A DNA stretch of 33,242 bases from Lacticaseibacillus chiayiensis (lineage in GTDB: Bacteria; Bacillota; Bacilli; Lactobacillales; Lactobacillaceae): NCBI RefSeq assembly GCF_004123795.1, contig NZ_MSSM01000042.1, positions 1 through 33,242 on the forward strand. The letters run 5' to 3'. Below the pieces are notes generated by a model. The model saw only the letters and a program-made list of their open reading frames with translations. It ran no database searches and was not told the DNA's origin. Within the stretch, counting starts at the first letter, position 1, and every line of letters starts with the position of its first letter. The translations under genes were made by a program, and so were the position numbers. Below, piece after piece: positions 16,113 to 25,442 of this stretch.

Positions 16113-17443
16113 TTAAAGCAAGTTTGTTGCAGTTTCGTTATTCGTGGCGGGTTTGGGTAACGGCCGGTTTTGTCTTTATGGTTGCTGGGTGGCTGGTAGG
16201 TTTTTGCATGACCGGTTTTGTCGGTCTAGACACTCTGAGCGGCCTTGTCGACGATCCTAAGCCTTTATTTATCATACCGATGATCTTTGGCAGCATGGCG
16301 CTTTTCTTCGTACTTGGTGGGGTGATTCGCGGTGTTTTGCGAATTCTGCGACAGGATTACGAGCTTTGGGCCATTTTAGGAGCGGCTCCGCGACAAATTA
16401 CCTTATTAGTTGCCGCGCAGCTTGCATTTCTCGGCAGTATCGGCGGGTTCATGGGCTACTTTCTAGGTATCATGACAGTCACACCGTTCTATGGGTTGTT
16501 ACAACAGCTTTTTGGTCAAAAATGGTTGCCAAATGCACCCTTTCATTTTTCATTAATGGGATTGATCGAAACGTGTGCCATTGTTACGGTAACTTGTTTT
16601 GTCTCGGGGCTCGCAAAGACCCGCGGCGCGTTAAAACGGATTGGCACTAGCCATCGTCACCGTTACATACACCTCTCATTCATTTTGGGCGGATTGGCAT
16701 TTCTTGTTTTGCTTTCGGCTGCTGTACGGATCATACTTCAACCTGCTGTAAAACAGACATTCGATCAAATGACGCAGCGTGCTGGCAATCAATTTTTCTT
16801 AGCATTTGTGGCGCTGGCTTTCTTGCAATTGGCTGCAGGGAGGCAACTATTGGCGCACTTCTTTGCCTTCTTGAAGCAATATCTTCCCTCGAAACGTCAA
16901 GCAATTATAGGAACGGCGAGCTATCAGGTCATTGCAAATTCGGAGCGTCTGGCGACAATGCTTGTGCCCATCTTGGCAGTCCAGACACTTGGCATCGGCC
17001 TGTATATCTCGTTGTATGGTTTTACACCAGCAGGTCAAGTAGATGTTCAAAATGCGCTGCTTTCATTTATTGTTTACGTTGGCGCGCCGGTCATCATAGT
17101 CGTTGCAAATATCGTGTCAGTGGCAATGTTAAGGGGACGGCAGCAGGGAGCGAATTTAAATCAACTGCATCAGATTGGGTTCACTACCGGACAGTTGATG
17201 CTGGAACGTTTGTCTGAAAGCATCATCTGTTCAGTAGGCTTCTACGTTGTTGCCGTTGTCGGCAATCTTAGCTTGTATGGTTTACTAGCTACTGCCTGTG
17301 CTAAGGCGGGTTTAACTGTGAATATCGACCTTGGCCTTATGTTCCTTCTCCCATGCTTGATGGCCATTGCAGTGGGATTGATCTTGTTTGGCATTGATTG
17401 GATTGGAATTCAAAGGTGGGCGGTGCTTTTTCGGAATCGCTAA
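16109..17443 (+). CDS. FtsX-like ABC transporter permease
   Basis: A 444-residue integral membrane protein with about 8-10 hydrophobic segments, including an N-terminal helix (VWVTAGFVFMVAGWLVGFCM) and a following pair around PLFIIPMIFGSMALFFVLGG, an ILRQDYELWAILGAAPRQI loop typical of FtsX/MacB-type permeases (the coupling region), and a C-terminal helix group. It starts in the ATGA overlap with the ATPase gene. The large extracellular domain of BceB proteins is not obvious. Together with the upstream membrane-fused regulator it is likely a stress-responsive exporter or peptide-sensing transporter. The substrate is unknown. Confidence 0.8.
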   Translation: MIKASLLQFRYSWRVWVTAGFVFMVAGWLVGFCMTGFVGLDTLSGLVDDPKPLFIIPMIFGSMALFFVLGGVIRGVLRILRQDYELWAILGAAPRQITLLVAAQLAFLGSIGGFMGYFLGIMTVTPFYGLLQQLFGQKWLPNAPFHFSLMGLIETCAIVTVTCFVSGLAKTRGALKRIGTSHRHRYIHLSFILGGLAFLVLLSAAVRIILQPAVKQTFDQMTQRAGNQFFLAFVALAFLQLAAGRQLLAHFFAFLKQYLPSKRQAIIGTASYQVIANSERLATMLVPILAVQTLGIGLYISLYGFTPAGQVDVQNALLSFIVYVGAPVIIVVANIVSVAMLRGRQQGANLNQLHQIGFTTGQLMLERLSESIICSVGFYVVAVVGNLSLYGLLATACAKAGLTVNIDLGLMFLLPCLMAIAVGLILFGIDWIGIQRWAVLFRNR

Positions 17444-17491
17444 AAGTATTGCCCAACTAGTCAGTGAAGTCGTGTTGTTTTCAGGCTCTAT

Positions 17492-17537
17492 AAAAAGACA
17501 ACCCCACAAGCTATTTCAGCCGGTGGCGTTGCCTTTT
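17492..17537. terminator. Bidirectional terminator between convergent genes
   Basis: AAAAAG, CAAC and CCAC pair with GTGG, GTTG and CTTTTT, with two single mismatches and a loop of about 15 nt. A-runs and T-runs on both sides suit the convergent permease and protease genes. Confidence 0.75.
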
Positions 17538-17548
17538 TGGAATCGTGT

Positions 17549-18304
17549 TTATTGCCCATAAATTGCTTTCAACCCAGCAATGTCGCCGCTAGAAAGCTGC
17601 GTCACCCCGCGCGTGATCGGGTACATTACCGAGTCGAGGGACTTGCTGTGATCTAAGCCGAGCGCGTGGCCTAGTTCGTGCATGGCGACGGCTTCGTTGA
17701 TGGATTGTGCCGGATAGGTGAGGTTAAGGCTGGCGCGGGCATGGTTGATGACGGTGACCTGCGTGCCCATGGTTTCAACAATGATAGTCGGGCCGCCTTC
17801 GCCAAGTTCGGTGGCGCCGAGGTCCTGCTCGCTCATGCCTTTTTGATAACTTGAAAAAGTAATTTGGTTGTCATTCTTTTTACCCTTGCCAGGGATGAGT
17901 TTGACGATGCCGGTTGCGTTATAGGCGCGGACAGCTTCGTTGAAAACGTTGTGTTCTGACTGCGGCAAGTTGGCATCAAAGTGATAGTAATAAGTTTTTC
18001 TGATGTGACGGCCTTGAACGATATTTAAGGCGGGGGTGGTGTCGGCTGAGGTACTAGTCGAAGTGGCTGATTGGCTGGTGTTGCTGGCTATCAGGCTACC
18101 AGATGAGGCTTGGCTGGCCTGGTTAGCTTGATTATTGCCATTCAACCATCCAGAGACAGTGCGTGTGGCGGTGTTCCAGACTTGGTCGATGCCGCTTTTG
18201 ACAGTTTGGCGCGTCGCAATTGACAGCGGACTCTCTGTGCTATAAATTAAGAAGACTCCCGCCACAAGCACGATCACCCAGAATAAGCGGTTGCGGTGTT
18301 TCAT
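17549..18304 (-). CDS. Membrane-tethered matrixin-type metalloprotease
   Basis: A 251-residue zinc metalloprotease of the matrixin/metzincin type. The zinc-binding motif HELGHALGLDH (HExxHxxGxxH) and the Met-turn SVMYP are both intact near the C-terminus. The N-terminus (MKHRNRLFWVIVLVAGVFLIYS) is a signal anchor, followed by a Ser/Gln/Ala linker of about 60 residues, so the catalytic domain should face outward at the cell surface. No propeptide cysteine switch is evident. Substrate unknown; cleavage of surface or environmental proteins is likely. It is monocistronic and convergent with the ABC operon. Confidence 0.9.
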   Translation of the reverse strand: MKHRNRLFWVIVLVAGVFLIYSTESPLSIATRQTVKSGIDQVWNTATRTVSGWLNGNNQANQASQASSGSLIASNTSQSATSTSTSADTTPALNIVQGRHIRKTYYYHFDANLPQSEHNVFNEAVRAYNATGIVKLIPGKGKKNDNQITFSSYQKGMSEQDLGATELGEGGPTIIVETMGTQVTVINHARASLNLTYPAQSINEAVAMHELGHALGLDHSKSLDSVMYPITRGVTQLSSGDIAGLKAIYGQ

Positions 18305-18522
18305 GGATGGCCTCGTTTCTAAAAGAAGTTTGCCGAAGATCTACTGTTATTCTATGCTAATTTGGAAGACTTGTCGTGAAGCTTTAGACTGATGTTTTAG
18401 CGATAGAATCGAAGCCGTTGCTTGACCTTGATCAGTGGTGAGACGATCATACCCGATAATCGCCCATTCGTCATGAGAAAAGCTTCGTCACGGCCATTAG
18501 CGGAAATGTATGGAGGAGAATC

Positions 18523-19365
18523 ATGCCTGATTTGGATCGGATCGTAAATGCCTATGACCTTGGGCAGATCAGAAAAATAACGCAAATGACCAATGGCAAA
18601 AGTGGTCGCGCGTGGCGTGTAGAGACTGATATGGCAACGGTTTTGGTGAAGACGGTTGCCGATGTCGCTCGCGCTTCCCTTGATTTTGCCTTAACGCAGG
18701 CGATTCAGGCAGAAGATCGCTATTTAACGCCAGCAATTTTGCTGACCACAGACGGGCAACCATTTGTGACGGTAGATCAACAGATCTATCGCGTCCAGAA
18801 TTATTGGGAGCAAGCCGCGATGAAGCCATCATTAACCGCAACGTTGGCATGTTACAAAAAAATTCGGATTGTACTTGATCGATTTGAATATGCTTGGTCG
18901 CCTGACGATACGCATTCGTTGGATCAACTTTGGGAGAGACAGCAAGCTAGCTTAGCCCAAAATTGGCCCGGCATATATGAACAACTAATATCGATGATCA
19001 GGCAACTCGAAACAATTGACCGCCAGCAGGGAACGTGGGTGCATGGCGATCTTGGCCGTTGGAATTTACTTTCGCTGGCCAACGAAAAAGTTGCGATTAT
19101 CGATTTTGGTGAGGCACGTCGCGGCCCTCGGTTTCTGGACTTTGCCGCACTCTTTGATAGCTTCATGCCGCGAGATAAGAATGCAGTCAAGGTGTACAAG
19201 GATCGTTTTTGCGACTTGGCGGGGATCGAGGAGCAGGATCAGCGCATTTTTTTGGCGACTGTTCAGTTGTGGCTAGTGAAGGGGATGTTAGTTGCACTGG
19301 AGAAAGCGCCGGAAAATGTTCAAGGCTTTTGGGATCAAGTGCAGCTAGTTAGGAAATTGAAGTAA
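18523..19365 (+). CDS. APH/choline kinase-family phosphotransferase
   Basis: A 280-residue kinase-like protein. The catalytic loop WVHGDLGRWNLL (Brenner motif, HGDxxxxN) and the magnesium-binding IIDFGEARRGPRFLDFA are intact. An N-terminal lobe contains GKSGRAWRVETDMATVLVK, the ATP-binding strand and lysine. The family phosphorylates small molecules such as aminoglycosides, choline, thiamine or homoserine; this one cannot be assigned a substrate from sequence. GGAGGAG precedes the ATG. It stands alone between the divergent protease gene and the broken helicase. Confidence 0.85.
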   Translation: MPDLDRIVNAYDLGQIRKITQMTNGKSGRAWRVETDMATVLVKTVADVARASLDFALTQAIQAEDRYLTPAILLTTDGQPFVTVDQQIYRVQNYWEQAAMKPSLTATLACYKKIRIVLDRFEYAWSPDDTHSLDQLWERQQASLAQNWPGIYEQLISMIRQLETIDRQQGTWVHGDLGRWNLLSLANEKVAIIDFGEARRGPRFLDFAALFDSFMPRDKNAVKVYKDRFCDLAGIEEQDQRIFLATVQLWLVKGMLVALEKAPENVQGFWDQVQLVRKLK

Positions 19366-19496
19366 AGAAAATTCTTTTCTGTAAAGTTTATCTTTCTGTA
19401 TACAAAGTGATTGTGAATATTGTAAAGTTGTCAGTAATGTTAACCGCAAGAATGATAGCGCTTTTATGCCTAACACAAGATGATGAAAGATCACAT

Positions 19497-21061
19497 ATGG
19501 GAAGAACATACACTTTAGCCGGCAAGCAATATGATTACGTCAATAAAGCCAAAGACCTTGGAGCACAAGGGCGCGGAGATATTGTTATTCTGCAAGATCC
19601 GATCAGTCGACAATATTTTTGTATCCCGGAGCGTGAGTTACAGGTTCGCATGGGTAATGATTTAGCTGACCATCTGGCACTTTATAAAGAACGGATTGTT
19701 GGCCGAACAGATGTGTATGCGCATCGGTATTTTAACAAAAAGGCACAAAAGGAAATCTATGGTCCGTATCCTATTTTTAAAGAGGGGCATCCTGTCAAAA
19801 ATGCTTATGCACCGTTAACAGATCAAGACATTATCGATCACTTAGATGGCACACAGTTCCTTGGCTTTTATCCGATGCTGAAGGGGAATCTCACAAAACA
19901 GCTCATTCTTGACTTTGACGGTCATCATGATGCTGCCTACACCTATGATCAGGTGATCAAGCGCATTCGCTCGCACTATTTATACGGTTTGTCCGCTACT
20001 CCTTATCGGCGCGATGGCTTGGATCCGATTTTGGTGATGCGTTACGGTCCGATTCGGTACCAAACAGAGGCAATCGACAGCCGATTTGCACTTGAAGTTG
20101 CGCGTCACGTTATTCCTCGATATACGAGTCTTGGTATAATGTCGCTTGAAATGGCAACAAACAGTTTGGCGCAAAACCGTGAAGCCGTGCTGCATGATGA
20201 ACCACGAAATCAGGCCATACTCAGAGACATCCGGCAAAATTTGGCAGAAGGTCGGCATGTTCTTTTATTAACAGATCTAAGAGCGCATGTGGATGAGCTG
20301 GCAGCCGCATTACCGGAGAAACAGGTGTATAAACTTTATGGTGGACAAAAGCGAAAGAAAATGATCAGGTTGTTGCGAAAGTGGCCAAAACAAATGAGGC
20401 CTATGCGTTAATTGCGACAGGGAAATATGCTGGGGAAGGCATGGATATAGGTGGTATCGATACCATAATTTTAGCCATGCCATTTTCATGGAAAGGTATC
20501 ACGGTGCAATTTTTAGGACGCATGCAACGTTCATTGAACACCAAGCCAGAATTGCGGGTTTACGACTATGTTGATCCATCGATTCCAATGCTTGCGCGTA
20601 TGTACCGCAAGCGGCTCAAGGAATATAAGCGATTGGATTATCAAATCATTGATGATCAATATTCAAAGCAGACGGGGATGCAGGTGTACAACGGTGGTTA
20701 TCAAAAGGCGTTATATCGAATGTTACCTTCCGCCGACAAGATGACCGTTGTTGGTAATTGTATTTCTCGCTTTATGGAGAAAGCGATCGCCATTGTTCAA
20801 GGCAATCACGGACAAGTTCATGTCATTCTCAACCAAGATCAATATGAAAGTACCAGCTTCAAGCGGTTGGGCGGTGTGACTTATACATTCTACAACGGTA
20901 ATCTACCAGACTGTCTTGTGTTAGGAAATGATCAGCTTTGGTTCTCATCAGATACTGGATTTCAACGAAACAGCGGCATGACCATTCAATTTAAGCAACC
21001 TGCCTTTATCGAGCAATTTCAGAAAATGATCGCTCAAAGTATTAGGGGTCTTGATCTTTAA
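19497..21061 (+). pseudogene. Broken TOTE-type primase-helicase (defence-system relic)
   Basis: The N-terminal part (YKERIVGRTDVYAHRYF, PLTDQDIIDHLDG, LGFYPMLKGN, LILDFDGHHDAA) is the start of the archaeo-eukaryotic primase domain found in TOTE conflict systems, including the catalytic DFD. At about 19960 the sequence jumps directly to the late RecA-1 part of a superfamily 2 helicase (IRSHYLYGLSATPYRRDG). The rest of the primase, the Walker A and DEAD motifs are therefore missing, an in-frame deletion of probably over 300 codons. A frameshift at about 20345-20362 separates the second RecA domain (IATGKYAGEGMDIG, VQFLGRMQRSLN). A phospholipase D-like C-terminus follows (YQKALYRMLPSADKM). Family members run to about 900-1000 residues. 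The protein cannot be functional. An upstream frame to 19407 is not needed. Confidence 0.8.
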
Positions 21062-21188
21062 GATTGTTAGCATCGAAACTCTGATTGCAGCCTATATTTG
21101 AAAAGAATACAAGGTAATTAACCGCGCACAATTGATTTTGCCCCGCATAAGTGTCACACTAAAAGTAAGTAACAGGAAAGGTGACGGT

Positions 21189-21590
21189 ATGATGGCAGCG
21201 ATTAAGTTATCGCAATCGTTTGTTGACTTGATGAAAAAGAAGCATTTTGATCAGAAGGTTTTGCTGTTGATTGCCGATGACGGCGGCGGGCGGTATTCGT
21301 TACAAGGCGGTGCCTGCAGCATCGGCACGAAGTTTACCCTGATTGTGCTCGATCAGCCGGATTCGGATTATCAAGTAAAGTTGGACAATGACGCCGGTTT
21401 GAAGCTGTACACTTCGGACTATGACATGATTTTCTTTGCCAGCGGTTTGGCCATGGACTTTAAAAACGGCGCCATCAGTATCAAAGATGACGCGCATGCT
21501 TATTTAGACGGCAGCGTTCGCATTGCAAAGGGGTCAGATGTATTAGCGGCGTTCAAAAAGGGCATCCTGATGAGCGGCGCGACTTGCTGA
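21189..21590 (+). CDS. HesB/IscA-like family protein
   Basis: A 133-residue protein resembling the lactobacillus branch of the iron-sulfur cluster biosynthesis (HesB/IscA-like) family: VLLLIADDGGGRYS near the N-terminus, a central beta-rich part with YQVKLDNDAGLKLYTSDYD, and a C-terminal DGSVRIAKG. The classical CxnCGC cysteines of A-type carriers are missing, as in many lactobacillus members, so a carrier role is doubtful. AGGAAAGGTG precedes the ATG at 21189; the earlier TTG/ATT-side frame from 21132 has no such site. It is monocistronic with a strong terminator. Confidence 0.6.
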   Translation: MMAAIKLSQSFVDLMKKKHFDQKVLLLIADDGGGRYSLQGGACSIGTKFTLIVLDQPDSDYQVKLDNDAGLKLYTSDYDMIFFASGLAMDFKNGAISIKDDAHAYLDGSVRIAKGSDVLAAFKKGILMSGATC

Positions 21591-21638
21591 GTCAAAGCAA
21601 GTTATAAATTGTTTGGTAACTGAATTTTTAAAATAATC

Positions 21639-21682
21639 GGCACTAGCAGCGGATCAATTTTTGGCGCTAGTGCCTTCTTTTG
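21639..21682 (+). terminator. Terminator after the HesB/IscA-like gene
   Basis: GGCACTAGC pairs perfectly with GCTAGTGCC, followed by TTCTTTTG. The loop is about 18 nt. Confidence 0.85.
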
Positions 21683-21722
21683 TTAACACGACGAAAAATT
21701 TAAAAAACACAAATATAATTCA

Positions 21723-21751
21723 TTGATTTTTCAGGAACCACCTGTTATGCT
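21723..21751 (+). promoter_or_regulatory. Strong promoter of a 28-codon gene
   Basis: TTGATT (21723-21728), a 17-nt spacer and TATGCT (21746-21751, preceded by an extended TGT). The predicted start is near 21758, giving a transcript of about 180 nt. Confidence 0.7.
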
Positions 21752-21790
21752 AACGCTATCAAAACCGAAATCGAACGGAGGCATCTTAAG

Positions 21791-21877
21791 ATGCGGATCA
21801 AAGACCGATTTACCCCATCAAAATTGAATGCAGGGGCTGCGGTTAGTGCAGGGTTCTTTGGTGTGCGTCGCGGATGA
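21791..21877 (+). CDS. 28-residue peptide gene, self-contained
   Basis: MRIKDRFTPSKLNAGAAV then SAGFFGVRRG: a basic N-terminus, a small-residue hydrophobic centre (AGAAVSAGFFG) and a basic RRG end. CGGAGG lies 9 nt before the ATG. The gene has its own promoter (21723-21751) and a perfect terminator (21905-21933), so it is a complete short transcription unit and not chance. It lies 135 nt upstream of two ABC exporter half-transporter genes. Possibilities are a secreted signal peptide, a membrane-active or type I toxin-like peptide, or a leader. It has no double-glycine leader or Sec signal and matches no family I know. Confidence 0.6.
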   Translation: MRIKDRFTPSKLNAGAAVSAGFFGVRRG

Positions 21878-21904
21878 GCTTCTAGTCGATCAATAGGATG
21901 TTTT

Positions 21905-21933
21905 AAAAAGACGGCTGAGGAGGCCGTCTTTTT
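21905..21933 (+). terminator. Terminator of the 28-codon gene
   Basis: AAAAAGACGGC pairs perfectly with GCCGTCTTTTT around a 7-nt loop, 28 nt after the peptide stop. Confidence 0.92.
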
Positions 21934-22012
21934 GTGCATACGTTCATGTTTGTGACAACGCAGTCCCCAAAATTTTGACTGGATTCTCCAGTCACTCGAG
22001 GAGACGAGCTCA

Positions 22013-23617
22013 ATGCAAACAATTTTTCAAATCGGTTCAATTAAAAAACGGTGGTTAGTAGGGTTGCTTGGCTTGCGGGTCGCGGTTGATGGTTTCAACG
22101 TCGCCATTTCCATGTTGATTCAGCTAGGATTAACTGCGGCGCTGGCCGGTCAGGTTGGCTTGTTGCTGGGTATTTTTGGTGGAATGCTGGGTGCTTCGGT
22201 TGTTTATACGGGCGTTTACTGGTTATCAGGAGTGGTTGTGGAACGGCTAAAACGGCGCTTGAGCCTAGCCATTGCCACTGCTTTAGTGGGTGGCTTTTTG
22301 GCTGGGAAGGCTGATGAGGCACCTGATAGTGGTTTAGCGACGAACTTACTGGTAACTGACACCCAAAACATCATGCAGTTTTTGGATACCGGTGTCTTGC
22401 CGCTGGTTGATTTTGGCATCACCGTCATCTTGGGCATCGCGTATGTTGCCACTCAATCCTGGCAGTTGGCAGTCGTTTTTATCCTGATTGGTCTCGGTTT
22501 CGCAGTGGTTTCTCGGCAACTTTTTCGCTACCAAAATCGGGCGCAGACAAATTTGATTGGCATTGATGATCGCCATAAAGGCTTCTTCAATGATTTCTTG
22601 GCGAATTTTGCGATGGTGCGGAACCTTCAAGTTTTTGCGTATATCCAGCAGCGGCATCAGGCTTTTTTCCAGGAGGCAACGCCAAGCATCAGCCAACTGG
22701 CAAGTGCTGCCGGTGCCTTGTCCGGTATTTTTAACGGCGGGATCTATTTGGCGGAAGTCTTAACTCTGGTACTGGGATTTGCCTTGTTGCCACTGACGCA
22801 GCAGTCGGTGGCGAGCGTGCTGGGCGCATGGAATGCCGGTGTCGGCTCGATTTTGTGGCCGTTTTTAGGGTTAGCGCCGACAATTGGGTATCTTGCCCAG
22901 CAGAAGACTTCGCTACAACGCATTTTGCCGCGGCTACAGGTCCCGTCTGAAGTTCAGACCACGACTAACACCAAAATAGCAGCAATTCCTGATCAGCCCA
23001 TGGCGATTGTCGGCGAGCAGGTGACTTTTCATTACCCGAACAGCTCACGGCAGCTGTTGCACAATCTGAATTTTCAGATTGATAATCACGGCATCACGTT
23101 CATTATTGGCGCAAACGGGGCCGGTAAAACAACGTTAATGAAACTGATTTTGGGTGAGTTGCTGCCAACCTCCGGACACATCACCATTCGCGGCCGCTCA
23201 ACAGCCACCTCGCCAGCTGAGTTAATGGCATTCGTGCCGCAACGCAGCGTGATGTTCACGGCGTCTGTTGCGGCCAACTTGCTTTTGGCTAAACCTCATT
23301 CGTCACAACGGATCGGCCAACTACTACACCAACTGGGGCTTGAAAAATATGCGGATGATGTCGATCAAATATTACATCCTGCGCAACTCTCACCAGGCGA
23401 GCAGCGGCGGTTCGGGATCGCGCGTGCGCTGCTTTCGGGGCGGCCTTGGCTGGTTTTGGATGAACCTTTTTCCGATATTGATGCAGCAAATCAGGCGGTG
23501 GTCATGAGGATTCTACGGCAAGAGGCACGACGGCGCGGGATTATCGTGATCACGCACACGTTCGATTTTGTTACGGCCGCCGATCACATCATTAAGGTGG
23601 GTGAGCAGCATGACTAA
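22013..23617 (+). CDS. ABC exporter half-transporter (permease-ATPase), first subunit
   Basis: A 534-residue type I exporter: about six transmembrane helices in residues 20-310, then an ATPase with Walker A IIGANGAGKTT, Q-loop FVPQRS, signature LSPGEQRRFGIARAL, Walker B WLVLDEPF and H-loop VITHTF. GANGAGKTT and LSPGE differ from the commonest exporter forms. GAGGAG precedes the ATG. Its last 8 nt overlap the second half-transporter gene, so the two are translationally coupled and should form a heterodimer. Substrate unknown. CydDC (cysteine/glutathione exporter) is a possible alternative, but no cytochrome bd genes are nearby. The 28-codon gene just upstream makes a peptide substrate worth testing. 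Confidence 0.85.
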   Translation: MQTIFQIGSIKKRWLVGLLGLRVAVDGFNVAISMLIQLGLTAALAGQVGLLLGIFGGMLGASVVYTGVYWLSGVVVERLKRRLSLAIATALVGGFLAGKADEAPDSGLATNLLVTDTQNIMQFLDTGVLPLVDFGITVILGIAYVATQSWQLAVVFILIGLGFAVVSRQLFRYQNRAQTNLIGIDDRHKGFFNDFLANFAMVRNLQVFAYIQQRHQAFFQEATPSISQLASAAGALSGIFNGGIYLAEVLTLVLGFALLPLTQQSVASVLGAWNAGVGSILWPFLGLAPTIGYLAQQKTSLQRILPRLQVPSEVQTTTNTKIAAIPDQPMAIVGEQVTFHYPNSSRQLLHNLNFQIDNHGITFIIGANGAGKTTLMKLILGELLPTSGHITIRGRSTATSPAELMAFVPQRSVMFTASVAANLLLAKPHSSQRIGQLLHQLGLEKYADDVDQILHPAQLSPGEQRRFGIARALLSGRPWLVLDEPFSDIDAANQAVVMRILRQEARRRGIIVITHTFDFVTAADHIIKVGEQHD

Positions 23618-25271
23618 GCTTAAACAAGTTTGGCAACTGGTCGGGACGCGGATCGCGCCGCTTTTATGGTTGATTGCCTTGATCTGCGCCGGCTTCGAGT
23701 TTGTGTTAGCGCATATCATTCAAAATGTGACCCAACAAAGCATGCTGACAATACACTTGTTTGCTGTGGCGCTTGGTGCGGCACTGATGATTGGACTGGG
23801 GCGCTGGTTGATTACGCGTTGGCAGACGCAAGCACAGTATAGGCTGGTCCAACGACTTCAAACGCAACAAATGGCCGCACTCATGACTGGCCCTGTTGCA
23901 ACGGACGATCAAACCGGTAGTGAACGACTTAATGGTCTGACAACCGAAGCGTCCTTGGCCGCCCCATTGTTTATTCAGTCGGTAACGGCACTTGCTGTTG
24001 GAACCTTTTCGTTCCTTGCCGCCAGCTTATTCGGTTGGTTGAGTTCATGGCTGTTGATGGTTGTGATCGTAGGATTGTGCCTGACTGCCTTATTGATCCC
24101 ACGTTTCATGGCTGGTCGTTTAACTCAGGCACAGGACACCCAACAAGTCGAAAATGGCCGCATGCAATCAGCTTTATTGGAAGTACTTGCAGGACGAACA
24201 CTATTAAAAGACTATCGAAGTGAACAGTTTGGTTTACAACTTTTTCGGAAGGCTTACCAAACTTTTGCAGACTCCCAGTATCACATGGGCATTCAGCAAA
24301 CAGGAACCATTGTACTTGGCTTTGCGCTGGGGTTGTTCGTTGACATTGCAATTTTAGGCGTTGAATTGTTGTTTGTCGGTTTCAAAATGATCACAGTCGG
24401 CCAATTTGCGGCGTTTGCCATGTTGACGCCGAGCTTTACGTGGTTGTTCTACAGCATGCCGGGCCAGTATGCCCGGCTTTCACGACAGTTGGTTGCTGCC
24501 AAACGCTTGCTCGCATTAATGACATTGCCGGAACAAAAACATTCAGACTTAACGCAAAAAGCATCCCGACAGTGCCCAACCTCCGCTGTCCCCTGTTCTG
24601 GAGGGCAACTGGTTTTACAGGATCTAAGTTACACCTATCCATCTGCGCACCAGCCAGTGTTACAGCGACTTGATTTAACGATTGATGTTGCGGCCCATGA
24701 AAAAATTTTGGTCACGGGTCCAAGTGGCGGCGGGAAGTCGACGTTGATTCAGATCATTTTAGGCTTACTGATTCCCCAGACTGGCACAATTCAAGGACAA
24801 TCGGTAGGCGCAACTACAGAGCAACTAGCCGACAAGATCGGTTTTGTTCCGCAAGTCGTGGCGCTGTTTGATGATACTTTGTTGCAAAATATCTCGCTTG
24901 GCCGTCCGATTACCCAGGAAGCAATTGAAGCTGTGCTCGTCCAAACCGATTTGCAGGCATTCGTTGCCCGTCTGCCTCAAGGACTCGCCACGCAGCTGCA
25001 CGGCCAGACGAAAGCCAATGTGTCGGCAGGTGAATTGCAAAAGATCGGCTTGGCGCGGGCACTTGTCGCAAAGCGAGCGATGTTACTGCTAGACGAACCG
25101 TTTGCCAACTTAGATGCCGCGTCGGCAAAAGCACTGAGTCAACGCTTAAAATCATTGCCAATTGCCATGATGGTTATTTCCCATCGACTGGATGTTACGC
25201 GGTTTTGGGATCGAGCCTTGCGCCTGGAAAATGGCCGCTTAAACGCAGAAAGTCTCGCTAAGCCAAAATAG
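23610..25271 (+). CDS. ABC exporter half-transporter (permease-ATPase), second subunit
   Basis: About 553 residues: an N-terminal six-helix domain (residues 10-300) and an ATPase with Walker A TGPSGGGKST, Q-loop FVPQVVALFD, degenerate signature VSAGELQKIGLARAL, Walker B MLLLDEPF and H-loop MMVISHRLD. The start at 23610 lies inside the end of the preceding gene (8-nt overlap). The partner has a comparable size, so the pair is a heterodimeric exporter with unequal ATP sites. No accessory peptidase domain is fused, unlike the C39 transporters on the right side of the window. Confidence 0.85.
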   Translation: MTKLKQVWQLVGTRIAPLLWLIALICAGFEFVLAHIIQNVTQQSMLTIHLFAVALGAALMIGLGRWLITRWQTQAQYRLVQRLQTQQMAALMTGPVATDDQTGSERLNGLTTEASLAAPLFIQSVTALAVGTFSFLAASLFGWLSSWLLMVVIVGLCLTALLIPRFMAGRLTQAQDTQQVENGRMQSALLEVLAGRTLLKDYRSEQFGLQLFRKAYQTFADSQYHMGIQQTGTIVLGFALGLFVDIAILGVELLFVGFKMITVGQFAAFAMLTPSFTWLFYSMPGQYARLSRQLVAAKRLLALMTLPEQKHSDLTQKASRQCPTSAVPCSGGQLVLQDLSYTYPSAHQPVLQRLDLTIDVAAHEKILVTGPSGGGKSTLIQIILGLLIPQTGTIQGQSVGATTEQLADKIGFVPQVVALFDDTLLQNISLGRPITQEAIEAVLVQTDLQAFVARLPQGLATQLHGQTKANVSAGELQKIGLARALVAKRAMLLLDEPFANLDAASAKALSQRLKSLPIAMMVISHRLDVTRFWDRALRLENGRLNAESLAKPK

Positions 25272-25442
25272 TTGGCAACCGCTACCATCTCACGTATAGT
25301 AAAAGCGTATTGACGCGATTCCCTGCGCAAAGACTTGGGTGTTGGTTTCGGGCGCTGTGGCTGGATGAACGGTCGCCGAATTTGAGGCTATTGACACCAA
25401 TTTCTGAACGTAGCGAATTGCTTATCAGAAAGGGGGAATAAG

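Noticed and set aside
22013-25271. CydD-CydC assignment for the ABC pair
   Set aside because: The layout fits, but no cytochrome bd genes are adjacent and the motifs do not single out CydDC; a general exporter call is safer.
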